From: Enhydrobacter aerosaccus
GTDB lineage: Bacteria > Pseudomonadota > Alphaproteobacteria > Reyranellales > Reyranellaceae
DNA length: 64,000 nucleotides
Assembly (NCBI RefSeq): GCF_900167455.1
Contig: NZ_FUWJ01000002.1
Coordinates: 237,584-301,583, forward strand
Reading direction: 5' to 3'
The position numbers and the translations under genes are program-made. Below, in pieces: positions 16,618-26,873 of this stretch; the first letter of the stretch is position 1, and every line of letters starts with the position of its first letter. Under the pieces are notes generated by a model. That model was not told the DNA's origin and made no database searches. It saw nothing but the letters and a program-made list of their open reading frames with translations.

Positions 16618-17967
16618 ATGAACGACGCAGGCCGACTTGCCGCCCAACGCCTGACTGCGGACGAGATCGCCCGGAACTTCTCGGACATCCATCCGCCGCT
16701 CGATCGCAAGCGGGCGCTCGTCGAAGCGAGCCGCTGCTACTTCTGCTACGACGCGCCCTGCACGCAGGCCTGCCCGACCGGCATCGACATCCCGGGCTTC
16801 ATCCGCAAGATCACCACCGACAATGTGAAGGGCGCGGCAACGACCATCCTGGGCGAGAACATCATGGGCGGTGCCTGCGCCCGCGTCTGCCCGGTCGAGA
16901 TCCTGTGCGAATCGGCCTGTGTCCGGCAGACGCAGGAGTCCAAGCCGATCCAGATCGGCGCCTTGCAGCGCTACGCCACGGACTGGCTGTTCGACCATAA
17001 GGTCCAGCCCTTCACTCGGGCGGCCGCGACTGGCAAGCGCGTCGCCGTCGTCGGGGCGGGACCGGCCGGACTGGCCTGCGCCCATCGGCTGGCGCGGCAC
17101 GGTCACGATGTCACGATCTTCGAAGCCAGGCCCAAGGCCGGTGGCCTGAACGAATACGGTATCGCCGCCTACAAGATGACGAACGATTTCGCTCAGACGG
17201 AGGCGGCCTTCATCCTGGGCATTGGCGGCATCAGGATCGAATTCGGCAAGGCGCTCGGACGCGATGTCAGGCTTGCCGACTTGCGCCGGGACTTCGACGC
17301 CATGTTTCTGGGCCTTGGCCTCGCTGGTGCCAATGCCCTGGCCCTCGAGGGCGAGGACATGGCGGGCGTGATGGATGCCGTCGCCTATATCGAACGGCTG
17401 CGCCAGACCGCCGACAAGAGCGCTCTGGAGATCGGCCGCCGCGTCGTGGTGATCGGGGGCGGCAACACGGCCATCGACATCGCCGTCCAGGCCAAGCGCC
17501 TGGGCGCGCAGGATGTCACCATCGTCTATCGCCGCGGTCCGCAGCACATGACCGCGACCGGATACGAACAGGAGCTGGCCCAGACCAACGGCGTCGCCAT
17601 CAAGTATTGGGCGCGGCCGATCCGACTGGTCGGCCAGGGCGGCCGGGTCAGGGAAGTCGAGTTCGAATATACACAGCTCGATGAGCAAGGCCGGCTGATG
17701 TCGACCAACGATCGCTTTACCCTGCTCGCCGACATGGCGTTCAAGGCGATCGGCCAGACCTTCGTCGCGGCGCCGCTCGAGATCGGTGCCGCGGAACCGC
17801 TGGAATTGGCCGGTAGCCGCATCGCCGTGAATGCCGACCGGCAGACGTCGTTGCCCAATGTCTGGGCCGGCGGCGATTGCGTACCGGGGGATGATTTGAC
17901 CGTGAGCGCGGTGCAGGATGGAAAGGTCGCGGCGGAAGCGATCAACCGCGCCCTGCGCTCGGCTTGA
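16618..17967 (+). CDS. preT: NAD-dependent dihydropyrimidine dehydrogenase subunit PreT
   Basis: A 449-residue flavin/iron-sulphur subunit that passes electrons from NAD(P)H to PreA for uracil/thymine reduction. The N-terminal iron-sulphur region has C40 and C43 (SRCYFCYDAPCTQACPTG) and a second group (GGACARVCPVEILCESAC). Then come an FAD-binding GAGPAGLACAHRLARHG and an NAD(P)-binding VIGGGNTAIDIA, ending in WAGGDCVPGDDLTVSAVQDGK. AAGGGA precedes the ATG. It is first in a plus-strand operon with preA, with the RutR-type site upstream. Length matches E. coli PreT. Confidence 0.95.
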   Translation: MNDAGRLAAQRLTADEIARNFSDIHPPLDRKRALVEASRCYFCYDAPCTQACPTGIDIPGFIRKITTDNVKGAATTILGENIMGGACARVCPVEILCESACVRQTQESKPIQIGALQRYATDWLFDHKVQPFTRAAATGKRVAVVGAGPAGLACAHRLARHGHDVTIFEARPKAGGLNEYGIAAYKMTNDFAQTEAAFILGIGGIRIEFGKALGRDVRLADLRRDFDAMFLGLGLAGANALALEGEDMAGVMDAVAYIERLRQTADKSALEIGRRVVVIGGGNTAIDIAVQAKRLGAQDVTIVYRRGPQHMTATGYEQELAQTNGVAIKYWARPIRLVGQGGRVREVEFEYTQLDEQGRLMSTNDRFTLLADMAFKAIGQTFVAAPLEIGAAEPLELAGSRIAVNADRQTSLPNVWAGGDCVPGDDLTVSAVQDGKVAAEAINRALRSA

Positions 17968-17978
17968 GGGAGGAAGAC

Positions 17979-19256
17979 GTGGCTGATCTGCGCACCACTT
18001 TCGCCGGCATCAAGTCGCCCAACCCGTTCTGGCTGGCCTCGGCGCCGCCGACGGACAAGGCCTACAATGTCGTCCGCGCCTTCAAGGCCGGCTGGGGCGG
18101 CGTGGTCTGGAAGACGCTGGGCGAAGACGGTCCGCCGGTCGTCAACACCGCCTCACGCTACGGATCGCTCGATGTCGGCGGCGTGCGTATGGCCGGCTTC
18201 AACAATATCGAGCTGATCACCGACCGGCCGCTGCAGGTCAATCTCGACGAGATCAAGCAGGTGAAACGCGACTGGCCCGACCGGGCTCTGGTCGTTTCGC
18301 TGATGGTGCCGTGCGAGGAAGAGAGCTGGAAGCGCATCCTCAAGCGGGTCGAGGAGACCCATGCCGACGGCGTCGAGCTGAATTTCGGCTGCCCGCACGG
18401 CATGTCGGAGCGCGGCATGGGGGCTGCGGTCGGCCAAGTGCCGGAATATGTCGAGATGGTCACGCGCTGGTGCAAGCAGAACACCCGCATGCCGGTGCTG
18501 GTGAAGCTCACGCCCAACGTGACCAACATCCTGGGCTCGGCAAGGGCCGCCAAGCGCGGCGGCGCCGATGGCGTGTCTCTGATCAACACCATCAATTCGA
18601 TCATCGGTGTCGATCTCGACCTCATGGCCCCGACCCCCGTGGTCGGCGGCAAGGGAACCCATGGCGGATATTGCGGTCCGGCCGTGAAGCCGATCGCCCT
18701 GCACATGATCTCCGAAATCGGCCGCGATCCGGAATGCGCCGGCATGCCGATCTCGGGCATCGGCGGCATCGCCACCTGGCGCGACGCGGCAGAGTTCCAT
18801 GCCCTTGGCGCGGGGACCGTCCAGGTCTGCACCGCCGCGATGCATTACGGCTTCAAGATCATCGACGATATGGTCGACGGACTGAGCAACTGGCTCGATG
18901 CCAAGGGTCACGCGCGTCTGGATGCCCTCGTCGGCCGCGCCCTTCCCAACGTGACGGACTGGCAGCACCTCGACCTCAACTACAAGATCGTTGCCCGCAT
19001 CGACCAGGAAGCCTGCATCAAGTGCGGCCTCTGCCATATCGCTTGCGAGGACACCTCCCACCAGGCGATCACGGTGTCCAAGACGAATGGCGAGCGCCGC
19101 TTCGAGGTCGTCGACAAGGAGTGCGTCGGCTGCAATCTCTGCATGCATGCATGCCCGGTGACGGGCTGCATCAGCATGATCGAGGTGGCGACTGGCCGCA
19201 AACCTCTCACCTGGCTCGAACATCCCAACAATCCCCTGCGGCAGGCTGCCGAGTAA
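17979..19256 (+). CDS. preA: NAD-dependent dihydropyrimidine dehydrogenase subunit PreA
   Basis: A 425-residue catalytic subunit that reduces uracil and thymine to 5,6-dihydropyrimidines. It has an FMN-binding dihydroorotate-dehydrogenase-like barrel with the catalytic-cysteine segment NFGCPHGM, then two C-terminal [4Fe-4S] motifs (CIKCGLCHIAC and CVGCNLCMHACP). The GTG at 17979, with GAGGGAGGAAGAC before it, is the likely start; an upstream TTG at 17964 overlaps the preT stop but lacks a ribosome site. It forms a heterotetramer with PreT in E. coli. Confidence 0.95.
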   Translation: MADLRTTFAGIKSPNPFWLASAPPTDKAYNVVRAFKAGWGGVVWKTLGEDGPPVVNTASRYGSLDVGGVRMAGFNNIELITDRPLQVNLDEIKQVKRDWPDRALVVSLMVPCEEESWKRILKRVEETHADGVELNFGCPHGMSERGMGAAVGQVPEYVEMVTRWCKQNTRMPVLVKLTPNVTNILGSARAAKRGGADGVSLINTINSIIGVDLDLMAPTPVVGGKGTHGGYCGPAVKPIALHMISEIGRDPECAGMPISGIGGIATWRDAAEFHALGAGTVQVCTAAMHYGFKIIDDMVDGLSNWLDAKGHARLDALVGRALPNVTDWQHLDLNYKIVARIDQEACIKCGLCHIACEDTSHQAITVSKTNGERRFEVVDKECVGCNLCMHACPVTGCISMIEVATGRKPLTWLEHPNNPLRQAAE

Positions 19257-19281
19257 CCATTCAGACAGATCGAGGCGCATC

Positions 19282-20535
19282 ATGAGCAATACGGCGAGCG
19301 GCAAGAATCTGCGCATCAACGGCGAGCGGCTGTGGCAGAGCCTGATGGAAATGGCGAAGATCGGCGCCACGGAGAAGGGAGGCGTCTGTCGCCTCGCCCT
19401 GACCGATCTCGACCGTCAGGGCCGCGACCTGTTCGTGCGCTGGTGCAAGGAAGCCGGCTGCACTGTTTCGGTCGATCGCATGGGCAATATCTTCGCCCGT
19501 CGACCGGGCCGCGATAACTCGCTGCCGCCGATCGGCACCGGCAGCCATCTCGATTCCCAGCCGACCGGCGGCAAGTTCGACGGCGTCTATGGCGTGCTGG
19601 CCGGCCTCGAAGTGATCCGCACCCTGAACGACATGAACTACGAGACCGCGGCGCCGGTCGAAGTCGTGGTCTGGACCAACGAGGAGGGGTCGCGCTTCGC
19701 GCCGGCGATGGTCGCCTCGGGCGTGTTCGCCGGAGTCTTCGACGAGGAATACGGACTGACGCGCAAGGATCTCGACGGCAAGACCATGGGCGAGGAACTG
19801 CAGCGCATCGGCTATGCCGGCGATCTGCCAGTCGGCGGCCGCAAGTTCGGCGCCTTCTTCGAGGCGCATATCGAGCAGGGCCCGATCCTCGAGGCCGAGC
19901 AGAAGACCATCGGCATCGTCCAGGGCGCCCAGGGTCAGCGCTGGTACGAAATCACGATGACCGGCCAGGAAGCCCATGCCGGACCGACGCCGATGCGTCG
20001 CCGCAAGGATGCCTTGCTGGGCGCCTCGCGGATCGTGCACGAGGTGAACCGCATCGGCCTCGCCCACCAGCCCTACGCCTGCGCGACCGTCGGGCTGATG
20101 CAGGTCAGCCCCAACTCGCGCAACACCATCCCGGGCAAGGTGTTCTTCACCGTCGACTTCCGGCATCCTGATGATGCGACGCTGTCGAAGATGGACGCCG
20201 AGCTGCGCGCCTGCGCCAGCCGCATCGCCGAGGAGATCGGCCTGCAGCTCCAGCTCGAGCAGATCTGGTACTCGCCGCCCGTCGCGTTCGACAAGGCGTG
20301 CGTTTCCGCGGTCCAAAGCGGTGCGGAGACGCTGGGCTACGAGAACATGCCGATCATCTCCGGCGCAGGACACGATTCCTGCTACATCGCCCGGGTGGCA
20401 CCCACTGCCATGGTCTTCGTCCCCTGCGCCGATGGCATCTCCCACAATGAGGTGGAAAGCGCCACGCCCCGCGACATTGCCGCCGGTTGCAACGTGCTGC
20501 TGCAGGCGATGATCGCCCGCGCCAACGCGACCTGA
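19282..20535 (+). CDS. Zn-dependent M20-family N-carbamoyl amidohydrolase (beta-ureidopropionase/allantoate amidohydrolase family)
   Basis: A 417-residue cytosolic metallo-hydrolase. Metal-ligand positions are visible: H89 and D100 in GTGSHLDSQPTGGKFDG, and the E134/E135 pair in WTNEEGSRF. The family includes N-carbamoyl-beta-alanine amidohydrolase, L-carbamoylase and allantoate amidohydrolase. Here, between preTA and a transporter and facing a dihydropyrimidinase, the natural job is to cleave N-carbamoyl-beta-alanine to beta-alanine, ammonia and CO2, the last step of the reductive pathway. The specific substrate is inferred from context. Confidence 0.88.
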   Translation: MSNTASGKNLRINGERLWQSLMEMAKIGATEKGGVCRLALTDLDRQGRDLFVRWCKEAGCTVSVDRMGNIFARRPGRDNSLPPIGTGSHLDSQPTGGKFDGVYGVLAGLEVIRTLNDMNYETAAPVEVVVWTNEEGSRFAPAMVASGVFAGVFDEEYGLTRKDLDGKTMGEELQRIGYAGDLPVGGRKFGAFFEAHIEQGPILEAEQKTIGIVQGAQGQRWYEITMTGQEAHAGPTPMRRRKDALLGASRIVHEVNRIGLAHQPYACATVGLMQVSPNSRNTIPGKVFFTVDFRHPDDATLSKMDAELRACASRIAEEIGLQLQLEQIWYSPPVAFDKACVSAVQSGAETLGYENMPIISGAGHDSCYIARVAPTAMVFVPCADGISHNEVESATPRDIAAGCNVLLQAMIARANAT

Positions 20536-20591
20536 CGCGGTTTGACGGGGCAAGCCGGTGCTGCGACGATCCGAACGGGGGAGCGATTGAC

Positions 20592-21440
20592 GTGCAAACG
20601 CTGCGCACGGCCACGACCATGAGTGCAGATGCTCCGCGACCGGCGTCCCGCAACGACGACAAACCGGTTGCCATCGACGTTCGCGACCTGTCGCTCACCT
20701 TTCAGACGACCGACGCGCCGGTCGTCGCGCTCACCAATGTCAATCTGCAGATCAAGGCGGGCGAGTTCATCTCCCTGATCGGCCCGTCGGGCTGTGGCAA
20801 GACCACGCTGATGCGCGTGATGGCGGATCTGGAGCATCCGACCAGCGGCTCCATCACCGTCAACGGCCTGTCTCCCGAGCAGGCCCGCCTGGCCCGCGCC
20901 TACGGCTACGTCTTCCAGGCCCCAGCCCTCTACCCGTGGCGCAGCGTGCGGCGCAATCTCATGCTGCCGCTCGAGATCATGGGCGTGCCGCGCGCCGAAC
21001 GCGACAGCCGTGCGGCGCGCTACCTGGAGATGGTGGGACTCAAGGATTTCGCCAACAAGTTCCCCTGGCAGCTTTCGGGCGGCATGCAGCAGCGCGTTTC
21101 CATTGCCCGCGCGCTGAGCTTCGAGCCGAAGCTCCTGCTGATGGACGAGCCGTTCGGCGCCCTCGACGAGATCACGCGCGATCATCTGAACGAGCAGTTG
21201 CTGCGGCTGTGGGAACAGACGCAGAAGACCGTCATCTTCGTCACGCACTCGATCCCCGAAGCGGTGTTCCTGTCCAGCCGCATCGTCGTGATGTCGCCGC
21301 GTCCCGGCCGCATCCTCGAGGTCATCGACTGCGACCTGCCGTCCGATCGCACGCTCGATGTGCGCGAGACTCCGGAATTCCTCGCCATCGCTCATCGCGT
21401 CCGTGTCGCGCTGCGGGCCGGTCATTCCTATGACGATTGA
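20592..21440 (+). CDS. ABC transporter ATPase (SsuB/TauB/ThiZ type), probable pyrimidine importer
   Basis: A 282-residue ATPase with Walker A GPSGCGKTT, Q-loop YVFQAPALYPWRSV, signature LSGGMQQRVSIARAL, Walker B LLLMDEPFGALD and H-loop FVTHSI. This is the nitrate/sulphonate/thiamine-precursor ATPase group. The GTG at 20592 with GGGGAG upstream is chosen; an ATG at 20619 is a close alternative. The stop overlaps the first permease start by 11 bases. It sits directly after the amidohydrolase, so it belongs to the preTA operon. Confidence 0.9.
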   Translation: MQTLRTATTMSADAPRPASRNDDKPVAIDVRDLSLTFQTTDAPVVALTNVNLQIKAGEFISLIGPSGCGKTTLMRVMADLEHPTSGSITVNGLSPEQARLARAYGYVFQAPALYPWRSVRRNLMLPLEIMGVPRAERDSRAARYLEMVGLKDFANKFPWQLSGGMQQRVSIARALSFEPKLLLMDEPFGALDEITRDHLNEQLLRLWEQTQKTVIFVTHSIPEAVFLSSRIVVMSPRPGRILEVIDCDLPSDRTLDVRETPEFLAIAHRVRVALRAGHSYDD

Positions 21441-22353
21441 GGCCCTCGCACCTTCGCCGGCTTCGATCCCAATCAGGAACCGCCTGACCGAAAGCCGTTG
21501 GCTGCCGGTGACGATGGTGCTCGCCGCCATCGTCCTGATCTGGTACGTGGGCGCGGTCTGGCTCAATGCCGGTCTCGTCGAGCAGCGGCTCGAGCAGTCC
21601 GAGACCAAGGCCACAGCGGCCGAATTCATCGGCACCGCCCTGGCGCTGGACCGCCCGCTCCTGCCGGCGCCGCACCAGGTTGCCGAAGAATTCTACGACA
21701 GCGTCTTCACCCGCGACGTCACCTCGCCGCGCAGCTTGGTCTATCATGCCGAGATCACGGGATCGGCCACCTTGCTGGGCTTCGCCCTGGGAACGGTGCT
21801 CGGGATCGTGCTGGCGGTCGGCATCGTCAGCTGGCGCACCCTCGATCGCAGCCTGCTGCCGTGGATCATCGCCTCGCAGACGATCCCGATCCTGGCCATC
21901 GCTCCCATGATCATCGTCGTGCTGGGCAATATCGGGTTGACGGGCCTCGTGCCCAAGGCCGTGATCTCGATGTATCTGTGCTTCTTCCCCATCACCATCG
22001 GCATGGTGAAGGGGCTGCGCTCACCCGACCCGCTGCAGCTCGACCTGATGCGCACCTATTCGGCAACGCCGAGCCAGGTTTTCTGGAAGTTGCGCTGGCC
22101 GGCCTCGGTCGCCTTCCTCTTCGCCTCGCTGAAGGTAGCGATCGCCATCAGCCTGGTCGGCGCCATCGTCGGCGAATTGCCGACCGGTGCGCAGGGCGGG
22201 CTGGGCGCGCGCCTGTTGAGCGGCTCCTATTACGGCCAGACCATCCAGATCTGGGCGGCCCTGTTCATGGCGGCCCTGCTCGGCATGGTGCTGGTTGCCC
22301 TCGTTGGCGTGGTCGAGCGGATGACGTTGCGCCGAATGGGGGCCAAGCCGTGA
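21430..22353 (+). CDS. ABC transporter permease 1 (BPD inner-membrane component)
   Basis: A 307-residue permease with an N-terminal membrane segment (LPVTMVLAAIVLIWYVGAVWL), about five more helices and a cytoplasmic EAA-like loop (LDLMRTYSATPSQVFWKLRWPASVAFLFASLKVAI). It contains an unusually long periplasmic stretch between helices 1 and 2 (residues about 45-90). The start overlaps the ATPase; the end overlaps permease 2 as GTGA. Two different permease genes imply a heterodimeric channel. Confidence 0.9.
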   Translation: MTIEALAPSPASIPIRNRLTESRWLPVTMVLAAIVLIWYVGAVWLNAGLVEQRLEQSETKATAAEFIGTALALDRPLLPAPHQVAEEFYDSVFTRDVTSPRSLVYHAEITGSATLLGFALGTVLGIVLAVGIVSWRTLDRSLLPWIIASQTIPILAIAPMIIVVLGNIGLTGLVPKAVISMYLCFFPITIGMVKGLRSPDPLQLDLMRTYSATPSQVFWKLRWPASVAFLFASLKVAIAISLVGAIVGELPTGAQGGLGARLLSGSYYGQTIQIWAALFMAALLGMVLVALVGVVERMTLRRMGAKP

Positions 22354-23297
22354 AGGCGGGTATCGCCGCCACCGTCGTTGCGCTGGCCGGCGCGACGGCG
22401 TCGCTTGTTTTCCTGGGGCCTGGACCATCGCCCGGCGAGATGCCACTCGGCTTCTGGGCACTCGTGATCGCCGTCGTGGGCTTGTCCTGGGTCGGGCTCG
22501 AGCGCCTCGCCGCCGTCGACCGACCGCGCTGGATCGGCGGGCTGGTGGTGCCGGGCCTGTTCGGCCTGCTCCTGCTCTATCTGTGGCAGGTCCTGACCGT
22601 CGGATTCGATGTGCCGGCGGTGTTACTTCCCAGCCCGGCCCGCATCGGCCATCAGCTGGCCTCGAATGTCGGCCTGTTGTGGCAGGATTTCCGCCAGACC
22701 TTCCTCAAGTCGGTGTTGGCCGGCTTCACGCTGGGATCCGGCCTCGGCTTCCTGGTCGCCGTCCTGGTCGATCGCAGCCCGTTCCTGCAACGCGGGCTTC
22801 TGCCGCTCGGCGCGCTGGTCAGCGCCATCCCGATCGTCGGCATCGCGCCGATCATGGTGATGTGGTTCGGCTTCGACTGGCAGTCGAAGGCGGCGGTGAT
22901 CGTCATCATGACCTTCTTCCCGATGCTGGTGAACACGCTGGCCGGGCTCGGGGCCGCCAGCGAGATCGAGCGGGATCTGATGCATTCCTACGCCGCCGGC
23001 TACGGCCAGACCCTGCGCAAGCTCAGGCTGCCCAGCGCACTCCCCTTCATCTTCAACGCGCTCAAGATCAATTCGACGCTGGCCCTGATCGGCGGCATCG
23101 TCGCCGAGTTCTTTGGCACGCCGGTGGTCGGCATGGGCTTCCGCATCTCCGTCGAAATCGGCCGCATGAATGTCGACATGGTCTGGGCGACGATCGCGGT
23201 GGCGGCTCTGGCCGGATCCATCTTCTACGGCATCCTCGCGCTCATCGAGCGGGGGTTCACCTTCTGGCACCCGTCCTATCGCCAGGAGCGGAGTTGA
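22350..23297 (+). CDS. ABC transporter permease 2 (BPD inner-membrane component)
   Basis: A 315-residue permease. The GTG start at 22350 overlaps the previous stop by four bases and has GGGGG about nine bases upstream. Two hydrophobic segments precede the canonical core (IAATVVALAGATASLVFLG and MPLGFWALVIAVVGLSWVG), followed by the EAA loop (EIERDLMHSYAAGYGQTLRKLRLPSALPFIFNALKI). It probably pairs with permease 1. The frame is open for 284 codons upstream, but that part is a shadow of permease 1. Confidence 0.88.
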   Translation: MKAGIAATVVALAGATASLVFLGPGPSPGEMPLGFWALVIAVVGLSWVGLERLAAVDRPRWIGGLVVPGLFGLLLLYLWQVLTVGFDVPAVLLPSPARIGHQLASNVGLLWQDFRQTFLKSVLAGFTLGSGLGFLVAVLVDRSPFLQRGLLPLGALVSAIPIVGIAPIMVMWFGFDWQSKAAVIVIMTFFPMLVNTLAGLGAASEIERDLMHSYAAGYGQTLRKLRLPSALPFIFNALKINSTLALIGGIVAEFFGTPVVGMGFRISVEIGRMNVDMVWATIAVAALAGSIFYGILALIERGFTFWHPSYRQERS

Positions 23298-23334
23298 GCG
23301 GAGCAACGGACACGAACGAACAAGGAGCTTACGT

Positions 23335-24336
23335 ATGAAGAGATTTCCCATCCTGGCCGGCGTCGCCGCCCTGGCGATGGCCAGCGCGACAGCGCACGCG
23401 GCCGACAAGCTCACCCTGCAGCTCAAATGGGTCACCCAGGCCCAGTTCGCCGGCTACTACGTGGCCAAGGACAAGGGCTTCTACAAGGATGAGAATCTCG
23501 ACGTGACCATCAAGGCCGGCGGCCCGGACGTCGCGCCACCGCAGGTGATCGCCGGCGGCGGCGCCGACGTGGTGGTCGACTGGATGCCCTCGGCTCTGGC
23601 GACGCGCGAGAAAGGCATTGCGCTCGTGAACATCGCCCAGGTCTTCAAGCGCTCGGGCATGGAGCTCACCTGTCGCAAGGACAGCGGCATCAAGACGCCG
23701 GCCGATTTCAAGGGCAAGACACTGGGCGTGTGGTTCGGCGGCAACGAATATCCGTTCCTGTCCTGGATGGACAAGCTCAAGTACAAGACCTCGGGCGCCG
23801 ACGCGGACATCAAGATCCTGAAGCAGGGCTTCAATGTCGACCCGCTGCTGCAGAAGCAGGCGGCCTGCATCTCGACCATGACCTATAACGAGTACTGGCA
23901 GATCATCGATGCCGGCGTGAAGCCCGCCGACCTGATCGTCTTCAAGTACGAGGATGAAGGCGTGGCGACGCTCGAGGACGGTCTCTACACCCTCGATGCC
24001 AAGCTCAAAGATCCGGCGATGGTCGACAAGCTCGCCCGGTTCGTGCGCGCGTCGGTGAAGGGCTGGGACTACGCCATCAAGAACCAGCCCGAGGCGGTGA
24101 AGATCGTACTCAAGAACGACGCGACCGGCGCCCAGACGGAGCATCACCAGACCCAGATGATGAGCGAGGTCGCCAAGCTGGTCGCCGATCAGCCCAAGGG
24201 CATCGGCTATCTCGAAGAGGCCGACTACCAGCGCACTGTCGACGTGCTGCTGAAGGGCAGCTCCGACCCGGTCATCACCAAGAAGCCGGTCGGCGCCTGG
24301 ACCCACGAGGTGTGGGACAAGGCGATGAAGAAGTAA
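23335..24336 (+). CDS. ABC transporter substrate-binding protein (NMT1/THI5-like), probable pyrimidine receptor
   Basis: A 333-residue secreted receptor. The signal peptide is residues 1-21 (FPILAGVAALAMASATAHA). The mature start LTLQLKWVTQAQFAGYYVAKDKGFY is the NMT1/THI5 signature of receptors for thiamine-precursor-like pyrimidines, nitrate or sulphonates. Further hallmarks are GGGADVVVDW and GKTLGVWFGGNEYPFLSW. The location in the preTA operon and the family's bias to pyrimidine-like ligands favour uracil/thymine or a nucleobase. No RutG-type permease was seen in the window. Confidence 0.9.
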   Translation: MKRFPILAGVAALAMASATAHAADKLTLQLKWVTQAQFAGYYVAKDKGFYKDENLDVTIKAGGPDVAPPQVIAGGGADVVVDWMPSALATREKGIALVNIAQVFKRSGMELTCRKDSGIKTPADFKGKTLGVWFGGNEYPFLSWMDKLKYKTSGADADIKILKQGFNVDPLLQKQAACISTMTYNEYWQIIDAGVKPADLIVFKYEDEGVATLEDGLYTLDAKLKDPAMVDKLARFVRASVKGWDYAIKNQPEAVKIVLKNDATGAQTEHHQTQMMSEVAKLVADQPKGIGYLEEADYQRTVDVLLKGSSDPVITKKPVGAWTHEVWDKAMKK

Positions 24337-24365
24337 CGGCGAAGCCAAGCTTCGTCGAAACGATG

Positions 24366-24395
24366 CGGGGGAGGCAAGGCCTCCCCCGTTTTTTT
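24366..24395 (+). terminator. intrinsic terminator ending the preTA-ABC operon
   Basis: A 10-base-pair perfect stem CGGGGGAGGC / GCCTCCCCCG with loop AAG and seven T (24389-24395). It lies between the receptor and the convergent dihydropyrimidinase, whose stop is 16 bases further on. Confidence 0.93.
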
Positions 24396-24410
24396 GTGAC
24401 GTCGCGTCCC

Positions 24411-26012
<1,602 letters not shown>

Positions 26013-26032
26013 TTATGGTGTTCCGTCGTCCA

Positions 26033-26851
26033 TTAGCGGCCGTTGGGCGGCTCGGACGAGTCGAGGAAAGAGCGCAGAAGGCGCGCCGATTGCGCGGCAT
26101 GGGAAAACGGCAACCCGTGGCGGGCCGGGCCGATGACATTGAGCCGTGCGTTCGGCAGCAGGCGATGCAGTTCGGCCATGACCGACACGGGGATGAATGG
26201 GCTGCCATCCGGATGCAGCAGCAGCACCGGACAGACTATCTCCTGCAACCGCGCGGTAAGATCGGTGCCGATCAGCACGCCGAGCGCCTTCAGGATCGAC
26301 TCGCCCGACCACTGCGCCTGCTGGTGCTCGAACCAGGTCGCCATCTCGGCGCTCAAGGCATCGGGATGGAATCGATCCAGCATGAAGGCGCGCGACCAAC
26401 CTGCCAGGCCGCCGGCATCCAGCTGCCCGCGCCAGACCTCGACTCGCTGGATCGATGCGCCGAGATGGGCTCCGTTGCTGACGGTGAGACTGGCGATGCG
26501 ATCCGGACGGGCAAGAGTCGCGGCGAGCGCGACCGTGCCGCCCATCGACTCGCCCACGAGATGAAAACGATCGAGGCCCGCAGCGTCGGCGACCGCGAAC
26601 AGATCGTCGATCAGAGACTCGAGAGACCAGTCGGCATCGGGCGGCGGAACGAAAGACTGTCCACTGCCGCGCATGTCGAACGCCGCGACGCGATAACGGT
26701 CGGCCAGGGCGGGATACCATCCACGCCACAGCAGTCGGCTGCTGCCGATGCCATGATGAAAGAGAATGGGCGCGGCCGGTCGCTGCCAGGGAGCCACGAG
26801 ATCGAAGAGCTCATAGTGCAACGCACCATGGGTGGTTTGCGCGACGGCCAT
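26033..26851 (-). CDS. alpha/beta-fold hydrolase
   Basis: A 272-residue soluble hydrolase. The oxyanion region is FHHGIGSSRLLW, the nucleophile elbow GESMGG (G-E-S-M-G-G), and the acid and histidine are expected in HPDGSPF and in GPARHGLPFSH. Close in pattern to 3-oxoadipate enol-lactonase-like esterases. The start is uncertain: ATGs lie at 26851, 26860 and 26863. The opposite-strand Bug receptor begins at 26874, so start codons are only 10-22 bases apart. A run of nine C bases (25980-25988) lies between this gene and the dihydropyrimidinase. Confidence 0.88.
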   Translation of the reverse strand: MAVAQTTHGALHYELFDLVAPWQRPAAPILFHHGIGSSRLLWRGWYPALADRYRVAAFDMRGSGQSFVPPPDADWSLESLIDDLFAVADAAGLDRFHLVGESMGGTVALAATLARPDRIASLTVSNGAHLGASIQRVEVWRGQLDAGGLAGWSRAFMLDRFHPDALSAEMATWFEHQQAQWSGESILKALGVLIGTDLTARLQEIVCPVLLLHPDGSPFIPVSVMAELHRLLPNARLNVIGPARHGLPFSHAAQSARLLRSFLDSSEPPNGR

Positions 26852-26873
26852 GGTGCACATCATACTCCGGCCA

